From NCBI GenBank assembly GCA_030949705.1, contig JAUZSF010000024.1, forward strand, positions 1 to 64,000: a stretch of 64,000 bases of DNA. Reading direction: 5' to 3'. Of this stretch, positions 36,674-47,225 are shown in pieces. Under the pieces are notes generated by a model. The model had not been told where the DNA came from and made no database searches. It saw only the letters and a list, made by a program, of their open reading frames with translations. Position 1 is the first letter of the stretch; each line of letters opens with the position of its first letter. Made by a program: the position numbers and the translations under genes. Origin of the DNA: Robiginitomaculum sp. GTDB taxonomy: Bacteria > Pseudomonadota > Alphaproteobacteria > Caulobacterales > Maricaulaceae.

Positions 36674-39600
36674 CTAGGGGCTACTATGAATTTCCAGGGC
36701 ATCGCGCACCCCGGCCATGGATTTTAGCGCGCGCCGGGCCGCATTATCCGCCGGCCATACCCCTTCGGCCTGAACCTCAACCTCGCAACCATTTGGGGCT
36801 TCGAAAACCAGGTTCAAACGGCGCAAGGGCACATTTTCCCGTCCCCGCAAGGCCTCCAGACAGGCCTTCACCGCCTCGGCCTGATCGCTAGCCTTTAGCA
36901 ATACGCGCAAATCACCCGTTTTTTCGGCAACCAGGGCCTGCAAAGGCTCAATCGAAATGAGCTTCAACCGACTATCACCGCCGCCGCCTTTATCCACCCG
37001 GATATTAGCCAGCACCGGCGTACCCGCCACCAGCATTTGGCCGCTCGTCTCCAGAACTTCCGGGGGAGCCAGTACCTCACATTCGCCGCTGGCATCAGAA
37101 AAGGTAACAAAGGCAAACCGGCCGCCGCGCTGGTTTACCCGCTCCCGCTTGGTTCGCACCACCACGGCCAGGCGCAATGAGCCCCCCCTGCGAGCCAGCC
37201 TTTGTGCCATTTCCCCCACCGGCGTTACGCCCATGGATTTGATATTTTGGGCAAAGGCATCAATGGGGTGACCAGAAAAATAAAATCCGATGGCCGCCAG
37301 TTCTTCCTGCAACACCCGTTCAGGCTCCCAGGGTTCCGGCTCCGGCAAGGCAGCCTGGCCAACATCGGGGGCATCATCCCCAAACAGCCCTCCTTGCGCC
37401 GACTCGCGCTCCTTGGCGGCAAGCGCGGCATGGGCCAGCAAATGACTGGCTGCACAAAAGGCTTTATGGCGATTGGGTTCCAGGGAATCAAAGGCCCCGG
37501 CCCGGGCCAGATTTTCCAATGCACGCTTGTTGATGGCCCGTGGATCCACCCGTTTTGCAAAGTCAAACAGATCTTTATACGGGCCGTTTTTCAGGCGCTC
37601 CTGTACCACCGCTTCCATGGCGCTGCTGCCGACATTGCGCACCGCCCCCAAGGCATAAATAATTTTGCCATCTTCAACGATAAAATCAGACAGGCTGCGG
37701 TTAACATCCGGTCCGCACACCTCCACCCCCTGCCTACGGGCATCCAGAATGAAACCGGCCAGCTTGTCCGTATTGGTGATATCCAGGCTCATCAGGGCGG
37801 CCAACAGTTCAACCGGATAATGCGTTTTCAACCAGGCGGTCTGATACGATACCAGCGCATAGGCAGCCGAGTGCGATTTGTTAAACCCATAGCCGGCAAA
37901 CTTGTCGACAAGATCAAAGATATATTCAGCCTGATCGTCCTCGACGCCATTGGCCACCGCGCCGGCAACAAAGCGTTCCCGTTGTGCCTGCATTTCGGAT
38001 TTGATCTTTTTACCCATGGCCCGGCGCAATAAATCGGCCTCGCCCAACGAATAGCCGGCCAGCACCTGGGCAATTTGCATCACCTGTTCCTGGTAAATGA
38101 TCACTCCATAGGTTTCCGCCGTAATATGAGTGATCTTGTCGTGCAGAAATAACGGCTCTTCGTGGCCATGCTTGCAGGCCGCATATTTGGGAATATTTTC
38201 CATCGGACCCGGTCGATAGAGGGCCACGATCGCAATAATATCTTCAAAACAATCTGGCCGGGCCTTGCGCAACACATCACGCATGCCTGGGCTTTCCAGC
38301 TGAAAAATTCCCACTGTCTCGGCCCGGGCCAGCAAATCATAGGTTTTTTCATCGTCCAGAGGCAGATTATGTATATCCACCTCGACCCCGCGCGCCGCCA
38401 GAAAAGACACCGCCCGGTCGATCACCGTCAGGGTTTTAAGGCCCAAAAAATCAAATTTGACCAGCCCGCTTTTTTCCGCCCATTTCATATTAAACTGTGT
38501 TGCCGGCACATCAGAGCGGGGGTCACGATAAAGCGGTGATAATTGCACCAAAGGCCGATCACCAATCACCACCCCGGCAGCATGGGTTGAGGTGTTCCGG
38601 TATAACCCTTCAAGAGCCAGGGCCGTATCCAGCAATTGCGCCACATCCTGATCATCATCACGGGCCTGTTGCAAACCGGGTTCCGCGGCAATAGCCTCTT
38701 TTAGCGTGACCGGATTGGCAGGATTGCTGGGCACCAGCTTGGCCAGCCGGTCCACCAGACCCAGAGGCAATTGCATAACCCGGCCAACATCACGCAATAC
38801 CACACGGGCCTGCAAGGTACCAAAGGTGATAATCTGGGCCACCCGGTCCTTGCCATATTTGCTGCGCACATATTCGATGACTTCACCGCGTCGCTCCTGG
38901 CAAAAATCAATATCAAAATCGGGCATGGACACCCGTTCCGGATTGAGGAAGCGCTCGAACAACAGACCAAAACGCAAGGGATCAAGCCCGGTTATGGTCA
39001 ACGCCCAGGCAACCACAGAGCCAGCACCGGAGCCCCGGCCCGGGCCCACGGGAATGCCCTGGCTGTTGGCCCATTTGATAAAATCAGCCACGATCAGAAA
39101 ATAGCCGGGAAACCCCATCTGGTTGATGATGGAAAGCTCGTGCTCCAACCGTTCCCAATAGGCTTCCTCGGGCGCGGCCAAAACGATATTGGCCAAACGC
39201 TCTTTCAGGCCATTGCGGGCCTGAATGGCCAGCTCTTCGGCCTCATCCACCCCTTTGCCGTCGGTAAAATTGGGCAGGATCGGTGCGTGAGTATGGGGAC
39301 GATAATGACACCGCATGGCCACCAAAGCGGTGTTGCTGATCAGTTCGGGCAAATCCTCAAAGCGTTCCGCCATCTCTCTGCCGGATTTAAAATAATGCTC
39401 GGGCGTAACCCGCATGCGATCCGGCACAGATAAATAAGTGCTTTGGGAAATACACAATAGCGCATCATGGGCCGCATACATTTCACGATTGGCAAAATAT
39501 GGCTCGTTCGTCGCCACCATGGGCACCCCATGGCGATCCGCCCAATCCAGCAAAAATGGCTCGCTGTGTGCCTCTTCGGAGCGGCCATGACGTTGTATCT

Positions 39601-40126
39601 CGACAAAAAAGTTATCGCCAAAAGTGGAGGCCATGGCATCCAGATGCTGTTGAGCCTGCTCTACATGCCCCTCATGCAGCAATCGGTTTGCCATGCCATC
39701 AAAACCGCCGCTAAGGGCAATCAGACCATCAGCATGAGCACAAACGTCCTGCCAGGTCACATGAGGCAGATCGGCCGGGTCCACTTCGAGAAAAGCCCGG
39801 GAACTTAGCGCCATCAGATTGAGATAGCCCTGTTCACTGGCTGCCAGAAGGGCAACATTACCCAAGATTTCACTGACTTGGGCGTTTTTGCCCCCAGGTT
39901 GGCCCAAAGCAAGTGTAAGACCGATCAGCGGCTGAACGCCCGCCTCGGCCAGCGTTTCAGAAAATTCCAGCGCCCCAAAAAGATTGTTTACATCGGTCAG
40001 GGCCAAAGCCGGCATCTGGTGTTTTAGCGCCAGATCACGCAGGCCTTTGATCTCAACGGCCCCTTCCAGCAGGGAATAGGCAGAACGGCATCGCAAGTGC
40101 ACGAAGGGCAATGAAGCGGTATCCAT
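36674..40126 (-). CDS. dnaE: DNA polymerase III alpha subunit
   Basis: Replicative polymerase, 1150 residues, full length. An N-terminal PHP domain ([31 protein letters not shown]) is followed by the polymerase palm with the catalytic PDFDIDF near residue 400 and [17 protein letters not shown], fingers, [23 protein letters not shown], a helix-hairpin-helix region and an OB fold ([26 protein letters not shown]). It is the DnaE1 type, not DnaE2. It sits 54 bases downstream of the SOS-boxed small ORF, so a damage-induced transcript might run into it. Confidence 0.96.
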   Translation of the reverse strand: MDTASLPFVHLRCRSAYSLLEGAVEIKGLRDLALKHQMPALALTDVNNLFGALEFSETLAEAGVQPLIGLTLALGQPGGKNAQVSEILGNVALLAASEQGYLNLMALSSRAFLEVDPADLPHVTWQDVCAHADGLIALSGGFDGMANRLLHEGHVEQAQQHLDAMASTFGDNFFVEIQRHGRSEEAHSEPFLLDWADRHGVPMVATNEPYFANREMYAAHDALLCISQSTYLSVPDRMRVTPEHYFKSGREMAERFEDLPELISNTALVAMRCHYRPHTHAPILPNFTDGKGVDEAEELAIQARNGLKERLANIVLAAPEEAYWERLEHELSIINQMGFPGYFLIVADFIKWANSQGIPVGPGRGSGAGSVVAWALTITGLDPLRFGLLFERFLNPERVSMPDFDIDFCQERRGEVIEYVRSKYGKDRVAQIITFGTLQARVVLRDVGRVMQLPLGLVDRLAKLVPSNPANPVTLKEAIAAEPGLQQARDDDQDVAQLLDTALALEGLYRNTSTHAAGVVIGDRPLVQLSPLYRDPRSDVPATQFNMKWAEKSGLVKFDFLGLKTLTVIDRAVSFLAARGVEVDIHNLPLDDEKTYDLLARAETVGIFQLESPGMRDVLRKARPDCFEDIIAIVALYRPGPMENIPKYAACKHGHEEPLFLHDKITHITAETYGVIIYQEQVMQIAQVLAGYSLGEADLLRRAMGKKIKSEMQAQRERFVAGAVANGVEDDQAEYIFDLVDKFAGYGFNKSHSAAYALVSYQTAWLKTHYPVELLAALMSLDITNTDKLAGFILDARRQGVEVCGPDVNRSLSDFIVEDGKIIYALGAVRNVGSSAMEAVVQERLKNGPYKDLFDFAKRVDPRAINKRALENLARAGAFDSLEPNRHKAFCAASHLLAHAALAAKERESAQGGLFGDDAPDVGQAALPEPEPWEPERVLQEELAAIGFYFSGHPIDAFAQNIKSMGVTPVGEMAQRLARRGGSLRLAVVVRTKRERVNQRGGRFAFVTFSDASGECEVLAPPEVLETSGQMLVAGTPVLANIRVDKGGGGDSRLKLISIEPLQALVAEKTGDLRVLLKASDQAEAVKACLEALRGRENVPLRRLNLVFEAPNGCEVEVQAEGVWPADNAARRALKSMAGVRDALEIHSSP

Positions 40127-40180
40127 AATGTCCCCTCTCTCTGCTCATACCTGATTCCCGTCCACAGCTTAGCGCGTTCC

Positions 40181-40273
40181 CTAGCCGCCGAGAACCATGG
40201 ACCATGCACCAACCAACAGGGTCAGGCCAGCCAAAACAGAAAGGGCGGCCGCTTCTCTTAATATATCACGCAT
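40181..40273 (-). CDS. Small membrane protein, SidA-like SOS-induced division inhibitor candidate
   Basis: A 30-codon ORF too short for most gene finders. It begins MRDILREAAALSVLAGL and ends SMVLGG, with a single hydrophobic helix of about 18 residues and a short charged N-terminus, so it would sit in the inner membrane. GGAG lies 7 bases before the ATG. A perfect alphaproteobacterial SOS box, GTTC-N7-GTTC, is at 40294-40308, 20 bases upstream of the start. The only characterised protein I know with this combination is SidA of Caulobacter, a 29-residue LexA-controlled inhibitor of FtsW/FtsN. Homology is inferred from size, topology and regulation, not from alignment. Confidence 0.6.
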   Translation of the reverse strand: MRDILREAAALSVLAGLTLLVGAWSMVLGG

Positions 40274-40413
40274 AACAATCTCCATTCATCAATGTTCCTG
40301 TTATGTTCTTTCATGTTTTGTTCCCGTCGTCAAGGGGTATTCTTCACCGATCCCCTCAATCGGTTCACCACGCGTTATTTCAAGCCTGGAAGGATGCCGC
40401 CATAATGGCCCAC
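40274..40413. other. Intergenic region between lolD and the small SOS ORF
   Basis: Besides the SOS box it holds a weak 6-bp inverted repeat (ACCGAT and ATCGGT near 40346-40365) after the lolD stop, without a U tract. AT content rises between 40260 and 40325, consistent with a promoter. Confidence 0.4.
40294..40308. promoter_or_regulatory. LexA SOS box GTTC-N7-GTTC
   Basis: The plus strand reads GTTCCTGTTATGTTC, an exact match to the direct-repeat operator used by LexA in alphaproteobacteria. On the transcript strand it lies between a TTGACG hexamer (40328-40333) and the start codon of the small ORF at 40273, so bound LexA would cover the promoter -10 region. The next gene on the other side, lolD, ends at 40414, so the box serves the small ORF. 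Confidence 0.72.
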
Positions 40414-41118
40414 CTAGCGGGCAACGGCTTTACCATCCTGCATCACCATCACCCGATCCATATAAGTTTGCAGGTCATGATTATGTGTCGCCACCAGCGC
40501 CGCCACCCGTTCGATACGCACCAGATCAAACAGACTTTGGAACACCGCCGCCGAGGTATTGGGATCCAGATTACCGGTGGGTTCATCCGCCAATAGAATC
40601 CGTGGCCGGTTGACCAGCGCCCGGGCAATGGCCACGCGCTGTTGCTCGCCGCCGGACAATTGCGAAGGCTGGTGTTTCAGCCGGTCCGACAGGCCCATAA
40701 TGTCCAACAGGCGTTCAGCCTCGCGCCGGGCCAGGCGCACCCCCTCGCCGGCAATGCGCAGCGGCATGGCCACATTGTCCAACGCGGTAAATTCGGGCAG
40801 CAAATGGTGAAATTGATAGACAAAACCAATGGCATTGCGCCGCACCGCGGTGCGTTCGTTATCTTTCAGGGACAGGCATTCCTGTCCCTCAATCCACACT
40901 TCGCCCTCATCGGGTTTTTCCAGCAATCCGGCGGCATGTAGCAAAGTGGATTTACCAGAGCCGGACGGCCCGATCAGGCCAACAAATTCGCCCGCATTGA
41001 TATCCAGATCCACACCGGAAAGTACATTCAGAACGCTGGTCCCGGACGGATAGCGGCGCACGATATTGCGCAAACGCAGCACCGGCCCACCCTGGCCCTC
41101 ATGCCCATAATCATTCAT
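40414..41118 (-). CDS. lolD: Lipoprotein-releasing ABC transporter ATPase LolD
   Basis: ATPase of LolCDE, which extracts outer-membrane lipoproteins from the inner membrane. 234 residues. Walker A is GPSGSGKST, the signature LSGGEQQRVAIARAL, Walker B RILLADEPTGNLD and the switch His in LVATHNHDL. It overlaps lolC by 8 bases (ATGAATGA). Confidence 0.94.
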   Translation of the reverse strand: MNDYGHEGQGGPVLRLRNIVRRYPSGTSVLNVLSGVDLDINAGEFVGLIGPSGSGKSTLLHAAGLLEKPDEGEVWIEGQECLSLKDNERTAVRRNAIGFVYQFHHLLPEFTALDNVAMPLRIAGEGVRLARREAERLLDIMGLSDRLKHQPSQLSGGEQQRVAIARALVNRPRILLADEPTGNLDPNTSAAVFQSLFDLVRIERVAALVATHNHDLQTYMDRVMVMQDGKAVAR

Positions 41119-42430
41119 AGCGCAGGGCCTCCACCGGATCGAGGCGCGATGCCCGCCAGGACGGCGGCAGGGTGACCAGAATGGACATCACAAAGCCAAA
41201 GCCCGCAATGACCATCACCTCGCTCCATTCGACCTTGGCCGGCAGGCGGGCCAGCTCGTAAACCTCGGCATCGAACAGGCGTTCACCCGGATTAAAGATC
41301 GCAAATGCCCATTGAATGACATCCTGGATAGGGTCGATATAGATGGCAAAAAGAATGCCCAGCACCAACCCGGCCAATGTGCCCATCCCACCTATGGCCG
41401 CCCCGGCCATGATGAATATACGCATCGCCGCCCCGCGGCTGGCCCCCATGGTGCGCAAAATGGCGATATCGCGGCTTTTGTTTTTAACCAGCATGACCAG
41501 GCCGGAAATGATGTTCATCACCGCAATGGCGATAATCAGCATGAGGATCATACGCATCAACATGCGCTCTACTTTGAGCGCGGTTACATAGGTCCGGTTA
41601 CGGTCTTTCCAGTCATCAATCAGGATCGGCATGGCCGCTGCGCGGGCGATCTCCAGACGAATGGGAATGGTGTTAAAAGGATCATCAACACGAATTTCGA
41701 TATAGTCCGGCCGGCCACCCCGGCTGAAAAACAGTTCGGCCTGGGACAGCGGCATATAGATAAACGCCCCATCATAATCGGCCAGACCCATCTCGAAGAT
41801 GGCGCCGACGCGATAGAGCTTGGATCGCGGCGAGGAGCCAAACGGGGTCATATTGCTGGAGCTGAAGGAAAGAAGTTTCAAATCATCGCCAACACTGATG
41901 CCAAATTTTCGCGCCATCTGAACACCAATAACGATTTCATTGCCGCCATGGCGCCCCTGCCCAAACTGATCCAGATCCCCCTCAACCAGCTTGTCAGCCA
42001 CCAGGGGAATATCACGCAAATCTTCTGGCTTGATGCCAAACACGACGGCCAGAGCCGCGTCCCCACCCCGATTGGACAACGCCGCCGCCTGCCCGACGAC
42101 CATAGAGCGCGCCGATGTCACATGGTCCAGCTTGGCCAGACGCTGGCGTAAGGGCTCTATCTCTTCGGTATCAACCCCGGTGGTCTGGACAAATATATGC
42201 CCCTGGGACCCCATCATGATTTCGAAAATTTTATCGCGATAACCGTTCATCACCGACATCACAATAATCATCACCGCCACGGCCAACATGATACCGATAA
42301 AGGAAATGGTGGTAATCAGAGACACCCCGCCTTCGGCCTTTTTGGCGCGCAAATACCGCCAGGCGACCGTACGCTCGAAAGCGCTAAAGGGGGCCGCCCC
42401 GCGCCGTGAAAGGGAGGACGGCTCGCTCAT
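41111..42430 (-). CDS. lolC: Lipoprotein-releasing ABC transporter permease LolC/LolE
   Basis: Membrane subunit of the lipoprotein release system. 439 residues with one N-terminal helix (about 35-60), a large periplasmic domain of about 230 residues and three C-terminal helices, the MacB-type layout. The cytoplasmic coupling segment [22 protein letters not shown] is at the start and [14 protein letters not shown] follows the second helix. One permease gene is present, so the complex is probably a homodimer-type LolF arrangement as in many alphaproteobacteria. Overlaps proS by ATGA. Confidence 0.93.
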   Translation of the reverse strand: MSEPSSLSRRGAAPFSAFERTVAWRYLRAKKAEGGVSLITTISFIGIMLAVAVMIIVMSVMNGYRDKIFEIMMGSQGHIFVQTTGVDTEEIEPLRQRLAKLDHVTSARSMVVGQAAALSNRGGDAALAVVFGIKPEDLRDIPLVADKLVEGDLDQFGQGRHGGNEIVIGVQMARKFGISVGDDLKLLSFSSSNMTPFGSSPRSKLYRVGAIFEMGLADYDGAFIYMPLSQAELFFSRGGRPDYIEIRVDDPFNTIPIRLEIARAAAMPILIDDWKDRNRTYVTALKVERMLMRMILMLIIAIAVMNIISGLVMLVKNKSRDIAILRTMGASRGAAMRIFIMAGAAIGGMGTLAGLVLGILFAIYIDPIQDVIQWAFAIFNPGERLFDAEVYELARLPAKVEWSEVMVIAGFGFVMSILVTLPPSWRASRLDPVEALRYE

Positions 42431-43761
42431 ATAGCGCTCACATTTTTGCTGCGCAGCAGGTTAAGCGCCGCGTCCAGAGACAGGTTCTGGCGCTCACCAC
42501 TGGCCCGCTCCTTGATCTCGACCGTACCCTCTTTCAGCCCCCGCGGACCGATGATCAATTGCCAGGGCAAACCGATCAAGTCCATGCGCGAGAACTTGGC
42601 CCCGGCCCGGTTTTCACTGTCATCATACAAGGGATCCAGACCAGCCTTGACCAGAGCGGCATAGGCTTCTTCGCAGGCCGCACCGGTGGCCTCATCGCCC
42701 TGGCGCAGATTGATGATGCCCACCTTGAAAGGCGCAATGGCCATGGGCCAGATAATGCCGTCTTCATCGTGGCTGGCCTCGATGATGGCCCCGGCAATGC
42801 GTGAAACCCCCACCCCGTAGGAACCCATATGCACGGGCTGTTCGCTGCCATCAGCCAGGGTCACATTGGCACGCATGGGCGCAGAATATTTAGTGCCAAA
42901 ATAGAAAACCTGGCCCACTTCGATGCCGCGGGCGCTCAAGCGCTTGTCCTCGGGCACTTCCATAAAGACAGCCTCGTCATGGACATCTTCGGTGGCTGCA
43001 TACAATGCCGTACGCTCGTCCACTAAGGGTTGCAAGTCACCATCAAAATCCACATCCAGCCCCGGTGCCGGCATATCCACCAGATCCTTATGACAAAACA
43101 CGGCAGATTCGCCGGTATCGGCCAGAATGATAAATTCGTGCGATAAATCCCCACCAATCGGCCCGGTTTCGGCGCGCATGGGCACGGCCTTTAACCCCAT
43201 CCGGGCAAAGGTGTTCAAATAGGCAATAAACATACGATTATAGGAACGGCGGGCCGCGGCCTCGTCCACGTCGAAGGAATAGGTGTCCTTCATCAAAAAC
43301 TCGCGCCCGCGCATCACCCCAAAACGGGGGCGCACTTCATCGCGAAATTTCCATTGGATATGATAGAGCAGTTTGGGCAGGTCTTTATAGGAGCGGCAAA
43401 AGGTGCGAAAAATCGCTGTCAGCATCTCCTCATTGGTCGGCCCATAGAGCATTTCGCGTTTGTGCCGGTCGGTAATGCGCAGCATTTCCTTGCCATAGGC
43501 ATCATAGCGGCCGCTTTCTTTCCACAGCTCCGCCGGCTGGATGGTCGGCATCAGCATTTCCACCGCCCCGGCACGGTTTTGTTCTTCACGGACGATCTGT
43601 TCAATATTCTGCAAAACCTTGAAGCCCAGTGGCAGCCAGGAATAAATCCCCGCCGCCTCCTGACGAACCATGCCGGCACGCAGCATCAGGCGGTGCGAGG
43701 CGATTTGCGCCTCGGACGGGGTTTCCTTCAAGGTTGGCAAAAAATATTTGGAGACGCGCAT
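42427..43761 (-). CDS. proS: Prolyl-tRNA synthetase, short bacterial type
   Basis: Class II synthetase charging tRNA-Pro. 444 residues with the class II motifs (motif 2 [26 protein letters not shown], motif 3 [16 protein letters not shown]) and the C-terminal anticodon-binding domain. The YbaK-like editing insertion found in E. coli ProS is absent; between motifs 2 and 3 there is only about 100 residues. This short form is normal for alphaproteobacteria. It leads the proS-lolC-lolD operon, each gene overlapping the next. Confidence 0.94.
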   Translation of the reverse strand: MRVSKYFLPTLKETPSEAQIASHRLMLRAGMVRQEAAGIYSWLPLGFKVLQNIEQIVREEQNRAGAVEMLMPTIQPAELWKESGRYDAYGKEMLRITDRHKREMLYGPTNEEMLTAIFRTFCRSYKDLPKLLYHIQWKFRDEVRPRFGVMRGREFLMKDTYSFDVDEAAARRSYNRMFIAYLNTFARMGLKAVPMRAETGPIGGDLSHEFIILADTGESAVFCHKDLVDMPAPGLDVDFDGDLQPLVDERTALYAATEDVHDEAVFMEVPEDKRLSARGIEVGQVFYFGTKYSAPMRANVTLADGSEQPVHMGSYGVGVSRIAGAIIEASHDEDGIIWPMAIAPFKVGIINLRQGDEATGAACEEAYAALVKAGLDPLYDDSENRAGAKFSRMDLIGLPWQLIIGPRGLKEGTVEIKERASGERQNLSLDAALNLLRSKNVSAI

Positions 43762-43844
43762 CAGTACTTCCAGTCTGTCTGTAACCTTTCAGGTGATAGA
43801 CTGAGCCGCCTCATCCTGTCCACAAGAAGCAAGAAGGGATCGCA

Positions 43845-43879
43845 CAAAAAAGATCGGCCAGAGCAGAACTCTGGCCGAT
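43845..43879 (-). terminator. Rho-independent terminator of the nuo-birA-coaX-rnj-mce unit
   Basis: ATCGGCCAGAG (43853-43863) and CTCTGGCCGAT (43869-43879) form a perfect 11-bp stem around CAGAA. On the minus strand the stem is followed at once by CTTTTTTGTG. This is the orientation of the DUF1467 gene at 44055-44339 and of everything upstream of it. Confidence 0.85.
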
Positions 43880-44054
43880 TAGGAAGGAAACGCCATCAAG
43901 CATTATCAGCGTGCGAGCAAGCACAACTGAATAGAGCGATTATGGGCAGAGTTTTTCAGTGACGCAACCGCAAATGCAAAAATAATTCAATTTTACTGAA
44001 AAAACTCAGCTTAACATGCAATTTTCATCATAACAAAACGCAAATATGCAAGGT
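43880..44054. other. AT-rich 3' leader before the terminator
   Basis: About 175 bases between the DUF1467 stop and the terminator with no ORF. 43960-44050 is much richer in A and T than the rest of the window (for example AAATGCAAAAATAATTCAAT). Nothing else recognisable; a small RNA processed from the 3' end of the long transcript is possible but unsupported. Confidence 0.35.
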
Positions 44055-44339
44055 TTAACCCTCGTATGGGGATTTTGGGGCGCCAAACAGCCAATCAAAA
44101 GAGATCAATTGTAGTGCGTGGGTAGTGATAATTACATAAACCACCACCCAAAACACCGCGGCGATTCCTGTGGTGATCATAAATTTACGCAAGATGAGTG
44201 GTTTCACCGGGGCGCCAGGTTCTGAGCCATCTTTCACCTCGCCCTCTTCCCACTGCCCTTTAACCCCAAACGGCAGTACCAAGAATAAAGAGGTCCACCA
44301 GACGATAATAAAGGTCACAATGCCGGTTGTTATACTCAT
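44055..44339 (-). CDS. DUF1467 small membrane protein
   Basis: 94 residues with two hydrophobic helices (about 5-27 and 52-75) and a Pro-rich charged loop between. The start MSITTGIVTFIIVWWTSLFLVLPFGVK with WW and the LPFG motif is characteristic of DUF1467 proteins, found widely in alphaproteobacteria next to the methylmalonyl-CoA epimerase gene. Function unknown. It overlaps that gene by ATGA and is last in the operon before the terminator. Confidence 0.85.
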   Translation of the reverse strand: MSITTGIVTFIIVWWTSLFLVLPFGVKGQWEEGEVKDGSEPGAPVKPLILRKFMITTGIAAVFWVVVYVIITTHALQLISFDWLFGAPKSPYEG

Positions 44340-44761
44340 TGCATTTTCTCCTGCGGGGTTTGCATCAATTCGACCAATACGCCGCCGCTATCTTTGGGAT
44401 GCACAAAGATTACCGGTGTACCATGGGCACCAATGCGTGGCTCCCCGGTGCCAAGAATGCGCGCGCCTTTGGTCCGCATGTCATCACGGGCGGCGATAAT
44501 GTCTTCAACCTCAAAACAGACATGATGCTGGCCGCCCGCCGGGTTCCTGGCCAGAAAGGCATCAAGGGGCGAGTTTTCACCCAAAGGCTCAATCAGTTCA
44601 ATCTGGCTGTTGGGCACATCGATAAATTTTACCCTTACCCCTTGTTCAGGCATATCAAAGGCCGCGTGGGCGTGGGTGGCGCCATAAAGCGCCTGCCAGG
44701 TTTTGGCGGCTTTTTCCACATCCGATGTGGCGATCCCAATATGGTTTAGTCGACCAATCAT
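44336..44761 (-). CDS. mce: Methylmalonyl-CoA epimerase
   Basis: Interconverts (R)- and (S)-methylmalonyl-CoA in propionate metabolism. 141 residues of the glyoxalase/VOC fold: two beta-alpha-beta-beta-beta units with metal ligands at LNHIGIATSDVE, QHHVCFEVEDI and the Glu in VLVELMQTP. The start at 44761 (MIGRLNHIGI) is the family start; the longer frame is not conserved. Methylmalonyl-CoA mutase is not in the window. Lies between rnj and the DUF1467 gene. Confidence 0.9.
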   Translation of the reverse strand: MIGRLNHIGIATSDVEKAAKTWQALYGATHAHAAFDMPEQGVRVKFIDVPNSQIELIEPLGENSPLDAFLARNPAGGQHHVCFEVEDIIAARDDMRTKGARILGTGEPRIGAHGTPVIFVHPKDSGGVLVELMQTPQEKMQ

Positions 44762-44775
44762 CACGTTCTTCCCTT

Positions 44776-46452
44776 TCACAGCGGCAAGACAATCACATCG
44801 ACATGGGGGCGTTTGCCCCAAATGCGTGGTGCCAGACGGCGTACCGCCTGACGTACCGCATTTTCGGTGGCCAGTTCGTCGCCGCGATCCTGCTTTGATA
44901 TACTCTGTACCGCGTTTTGCGCTGTTTCGCACAATTGTTCAATGACGGCGTCAAACCCCTCTGCCGGTTCGGCCAGTCCAAAGAGATTGGCCTCAGGCCC
45001 GGAATGGATACGCCCGGCACTATCCACGGCCAGCGCCACACTGATGGCGCCGGCAAAGGCCAGTTTTTTGCGCTCGCGCAATGCCCCCCCTTCGGCCGGG
45101 GTCAGAATATCCCCATCGCGATGAATACGCCCGGCCGGGACCTCATCGACCAGTTCAGCGCCCTCTTCCGACAATTTGATCATATCGCCATTGCGCGGGG
45201 CAAAGCCGTGGGCCACTTGTAATTCTCTGGCCAGTTTGGCGTGTTCAATCAGATGGCGGCGCTCGCCATGCACGGGGATGGCGATTTTTGGCCGCGCCCA
45301 GGCATACATCTGGCGCAATTCATCGCGGCAGGGATGACCCGAAACATGGATATGGCGTTCTTTTTCGCCAATCACATTCACCCCGGCGCTGGCCAAAGCA
45401 TTTTGCAGGGCAAAAATGGATTTTTCATTGCCCGGAATGACCCGTGAGGAGAAAAGCACGCTGTCCCCCGGGCTCAGTTTCACATGGCGATGGGATCCGC
45501 TGGCAATACGCGACAGGGCGGCACGGGGTTCGCCCTGACTGCCGGTGCACAGATACAGCACCTTGTTGCGCGGCAAGGCGGCCGCTTCTTCTTCATCAAT
45601 AAACGGCTTGGCATTGGCAAACAGGCCCACATGGCGCGCCGCGCCCATCATGCGGTGCATGGAACGGCCAACCAGGCACACGGTGCGGCCATTGTACTCG
45701 GCGGCCTCGACCGCGGTTTGCAGGCGCGCCACATTGGAGGCAAAGGCCGCCACGGCCACCCGGCCTTCCTGTTCGCCGACCAGCTTGATCAACTCGTCAC
45801 GCACCCCGGCTTCGGAACCGGCCTCGCCCTCGGTAAAGACATTGGTGGAATCGCACACCATGGCCAGAATGCCTTCTTCGCCAGCCTTGATCAGGGCCTT
45901 TGCATCGGTGGCCTCACCAATCAGCGGGTCGGGGTCGATCTTCCAGTCCCCGGTATGCAGGATCAGCCCCGCCGGGGTGCGGATCAGCAAGGCATTGGGT
46001 TCGGGGATGGAATGGGTCAGCGTCACCATATCCATTTCAAATGGCCCCAGCGAGATATGACCGCCAAGGGGAATTTCGTGCAAGGGAACCTCGTCCAACA
46101 GACCGGCCTCAGCCAAGCGGTCGCGCACCAGATACATGGTGAATGGCGTGGCATAAACGGGCGCGCGCAAATCCGGCCAAAACGCCGCCAGGGCGCCCAT
46201 GTGATCTTCGTGGGCATGGGTCAGGATAATGCCCAGCAAATCATCCGCCCGCTCGGCAATGAATTGCGGGTCCGGCATGATCACCTCAACCCCGGGGGTG
46301 GTGGTATCGCCAAAGGTCACGCCCAGATCCACAATGATCCATTTTTCGCGCCCCTCGGGCCCGAACCCATACAAATTTAGATTCATACCAATCTCGCCAG
46401 AGCCCCCAAGGGGCACAAAAACAAGACGGTCTTTACGGTTTGCAGAATTCAA
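44776..46452 (-). CDS. rnj: Ribonuclease J
   Basis: A metallo-beta-lactamase-fold exo/endoribonuclease of 558 residues. The zinc motif [10 protein letters not shown] is at 79-88, then [26 protein letters not shown] and PVHGERRHL of the beta-CASP domain; a C-terminal domain of about 100 residues ends the chain. The start is TTG at 46452, overlapping the coaX TGA as TTGA; the next in-frame ATG is residue 23, inside the conserved GSGEIGMN. Use of TTG plus coupling suggests low, coaX-dependent synthesis. Confidence 0.92.
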   Translation of the reverse strand: MNSANRKDRLVFVPLGGSGEIGMNLNLYGFGPEGREKWIIVDLGVTFGDTTTPGVEVIMPDPQFIAERADDLLGIILTHAHEDHMGALAAFWPDLRAPVYATPFTMYLVRDRLAEAGLLDEVPLHEIPLGGHISLGPFEMDMVTLTHSIPEPNALLIRTPAGLILHTGDWKIDPDPLIGEATDAKALIKAGEEGILAMVCDSTNVFTEGEAGSEAGVRDELIKLVGEQEGRVAVAAFASNVARLQTAVEAAEYNGRTVCLVGRSMHRMMGAARHVGLFANAKPFIDEEEAAALPRNKVLYLCTGSQGEPRAALSRIASGSHRHVKLSPGDSVLFSSRVIPGNEKSIFALQNALASAGVNVIGEKERHIHVSGHPCRDELRQMYAWARPKIAIPVHGERRHLIEHAKLARELQVAHGFAPRNGDMIKLSEEGAELVDEVPAGRIHRDGDILTPAEGGALRERKKLAFAGAISVALAVDSAGRIHSGPEANLFGLAEPAEGFDAVIEQLCETAQNAVQSISKQDRGDELATENAVRQAVRRLAPRIWGKRPHVDVIVLPL

Positions 46453-47225
46453 ATTTTACCTCGATTACGTTCAAATATATCCAGAAGGCCACGCACGGTC
46501 AGATCGGAATCAAAGCGTTCTATGGTCTCCGATGCGCCGGAGAATAACGGCGACACCCCGCCGGTGCCGATCACCGTCAGCGGCTCGTCATATTCGCTTT
46601 TTATGCGACGTACCAGCCCGTCAATCAGCCCCACATAGCCCCAGAAAATACCGGACTGCATGGCGCTGACCGTATTGGTACCGATGGTCTTTTTGGGCTT
46701 TTCAATGGCAATACGCGGTAATTTTGCCGCCGCATCATGCAAGGCCTGCAAGGCCAAATACATGCCCGGCGCAATGGAACCGCCCAAAAACTCGCCCTTG
46801 GCCGAGATCAGATCAAAGGTGGTGGCGGTGCCTGAATCGACCAGCAATAACGCCCCCTCGATAAAGGTTCTGGCCCCGGCGGCATTGACCAGACGGTCGG
46901 CCCCCACTTCACGCGGATTATCAATGACCGCCACCACGCCGATATCCAGATCGCTTTCGCCCACCACCATGGGTTCGCATTTCAGATAGCGTCGTGCCAG
47001 ATTGCGCATATGAAACAGAGATTGCGGCACCACGGTGGAGATGATGCAGGCATCAATATCATCCAGGCTCAGGTTTTCCATGCCCAGCAATTGATGCAGC
47101 CAGACCGCATATTCATCGGCAGTGCGTGAAGTTTCGGTGGCGCTGCGCCATTGGGCGCGCCATTTATCGCCGTCATGCACCGCGAAAAGCGCATTGGTAT
47201 TGCCGCAATCAATCGCCAAAAGCAT
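46449..47225 (-). CDS. coaX: Type III pantothenate kinase
   Basis: First step of coenzyme A synthesis, the ASKHA-fold CoaX type. 258 residues. The phosphate-binding loop is [16 protein letters not shown] at the N-terminus, followed by the DADR-type [11 protein letters not shown] and [13 protein letters not shown], then [12 protein letters not shown] and a GGVSPLF end. It shares one base with the birA stop (TAATG) and four with rnj. CoaX and BirA adjacency is normal in alphaproteobacteria. Confidence 0.93.
   Translation of the reverse strand: MLLAIDCGNTNALFAVHDGDKWRAQWRSATETSRTADEYAVWLHQLLGMENLSLDDIDACIISTVVPQSLFHMRNLARRYLKCEPMVVGESDLDIGVVAVIDNPREVGADRLVNAAGARTFIEGALLLVDSGTATTFDLISAKGEFLGGSIAPGMYLALQALHDAAAKLPRIAIEKPKKTIGTNTVSAMQSGIFWGYVGLIDGLVRRIKSEYDEPLTVIGTGGVSPLFSGASETIERFDSDLTVRGLLDIFERNRGKI

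Noticed and set aside
36499-36702. A 68-codon N-terminal extension of rpsB
   Set aside because: It covers the promoter and leader and part of the dnaE end; S2 starts at MALPEVSM.
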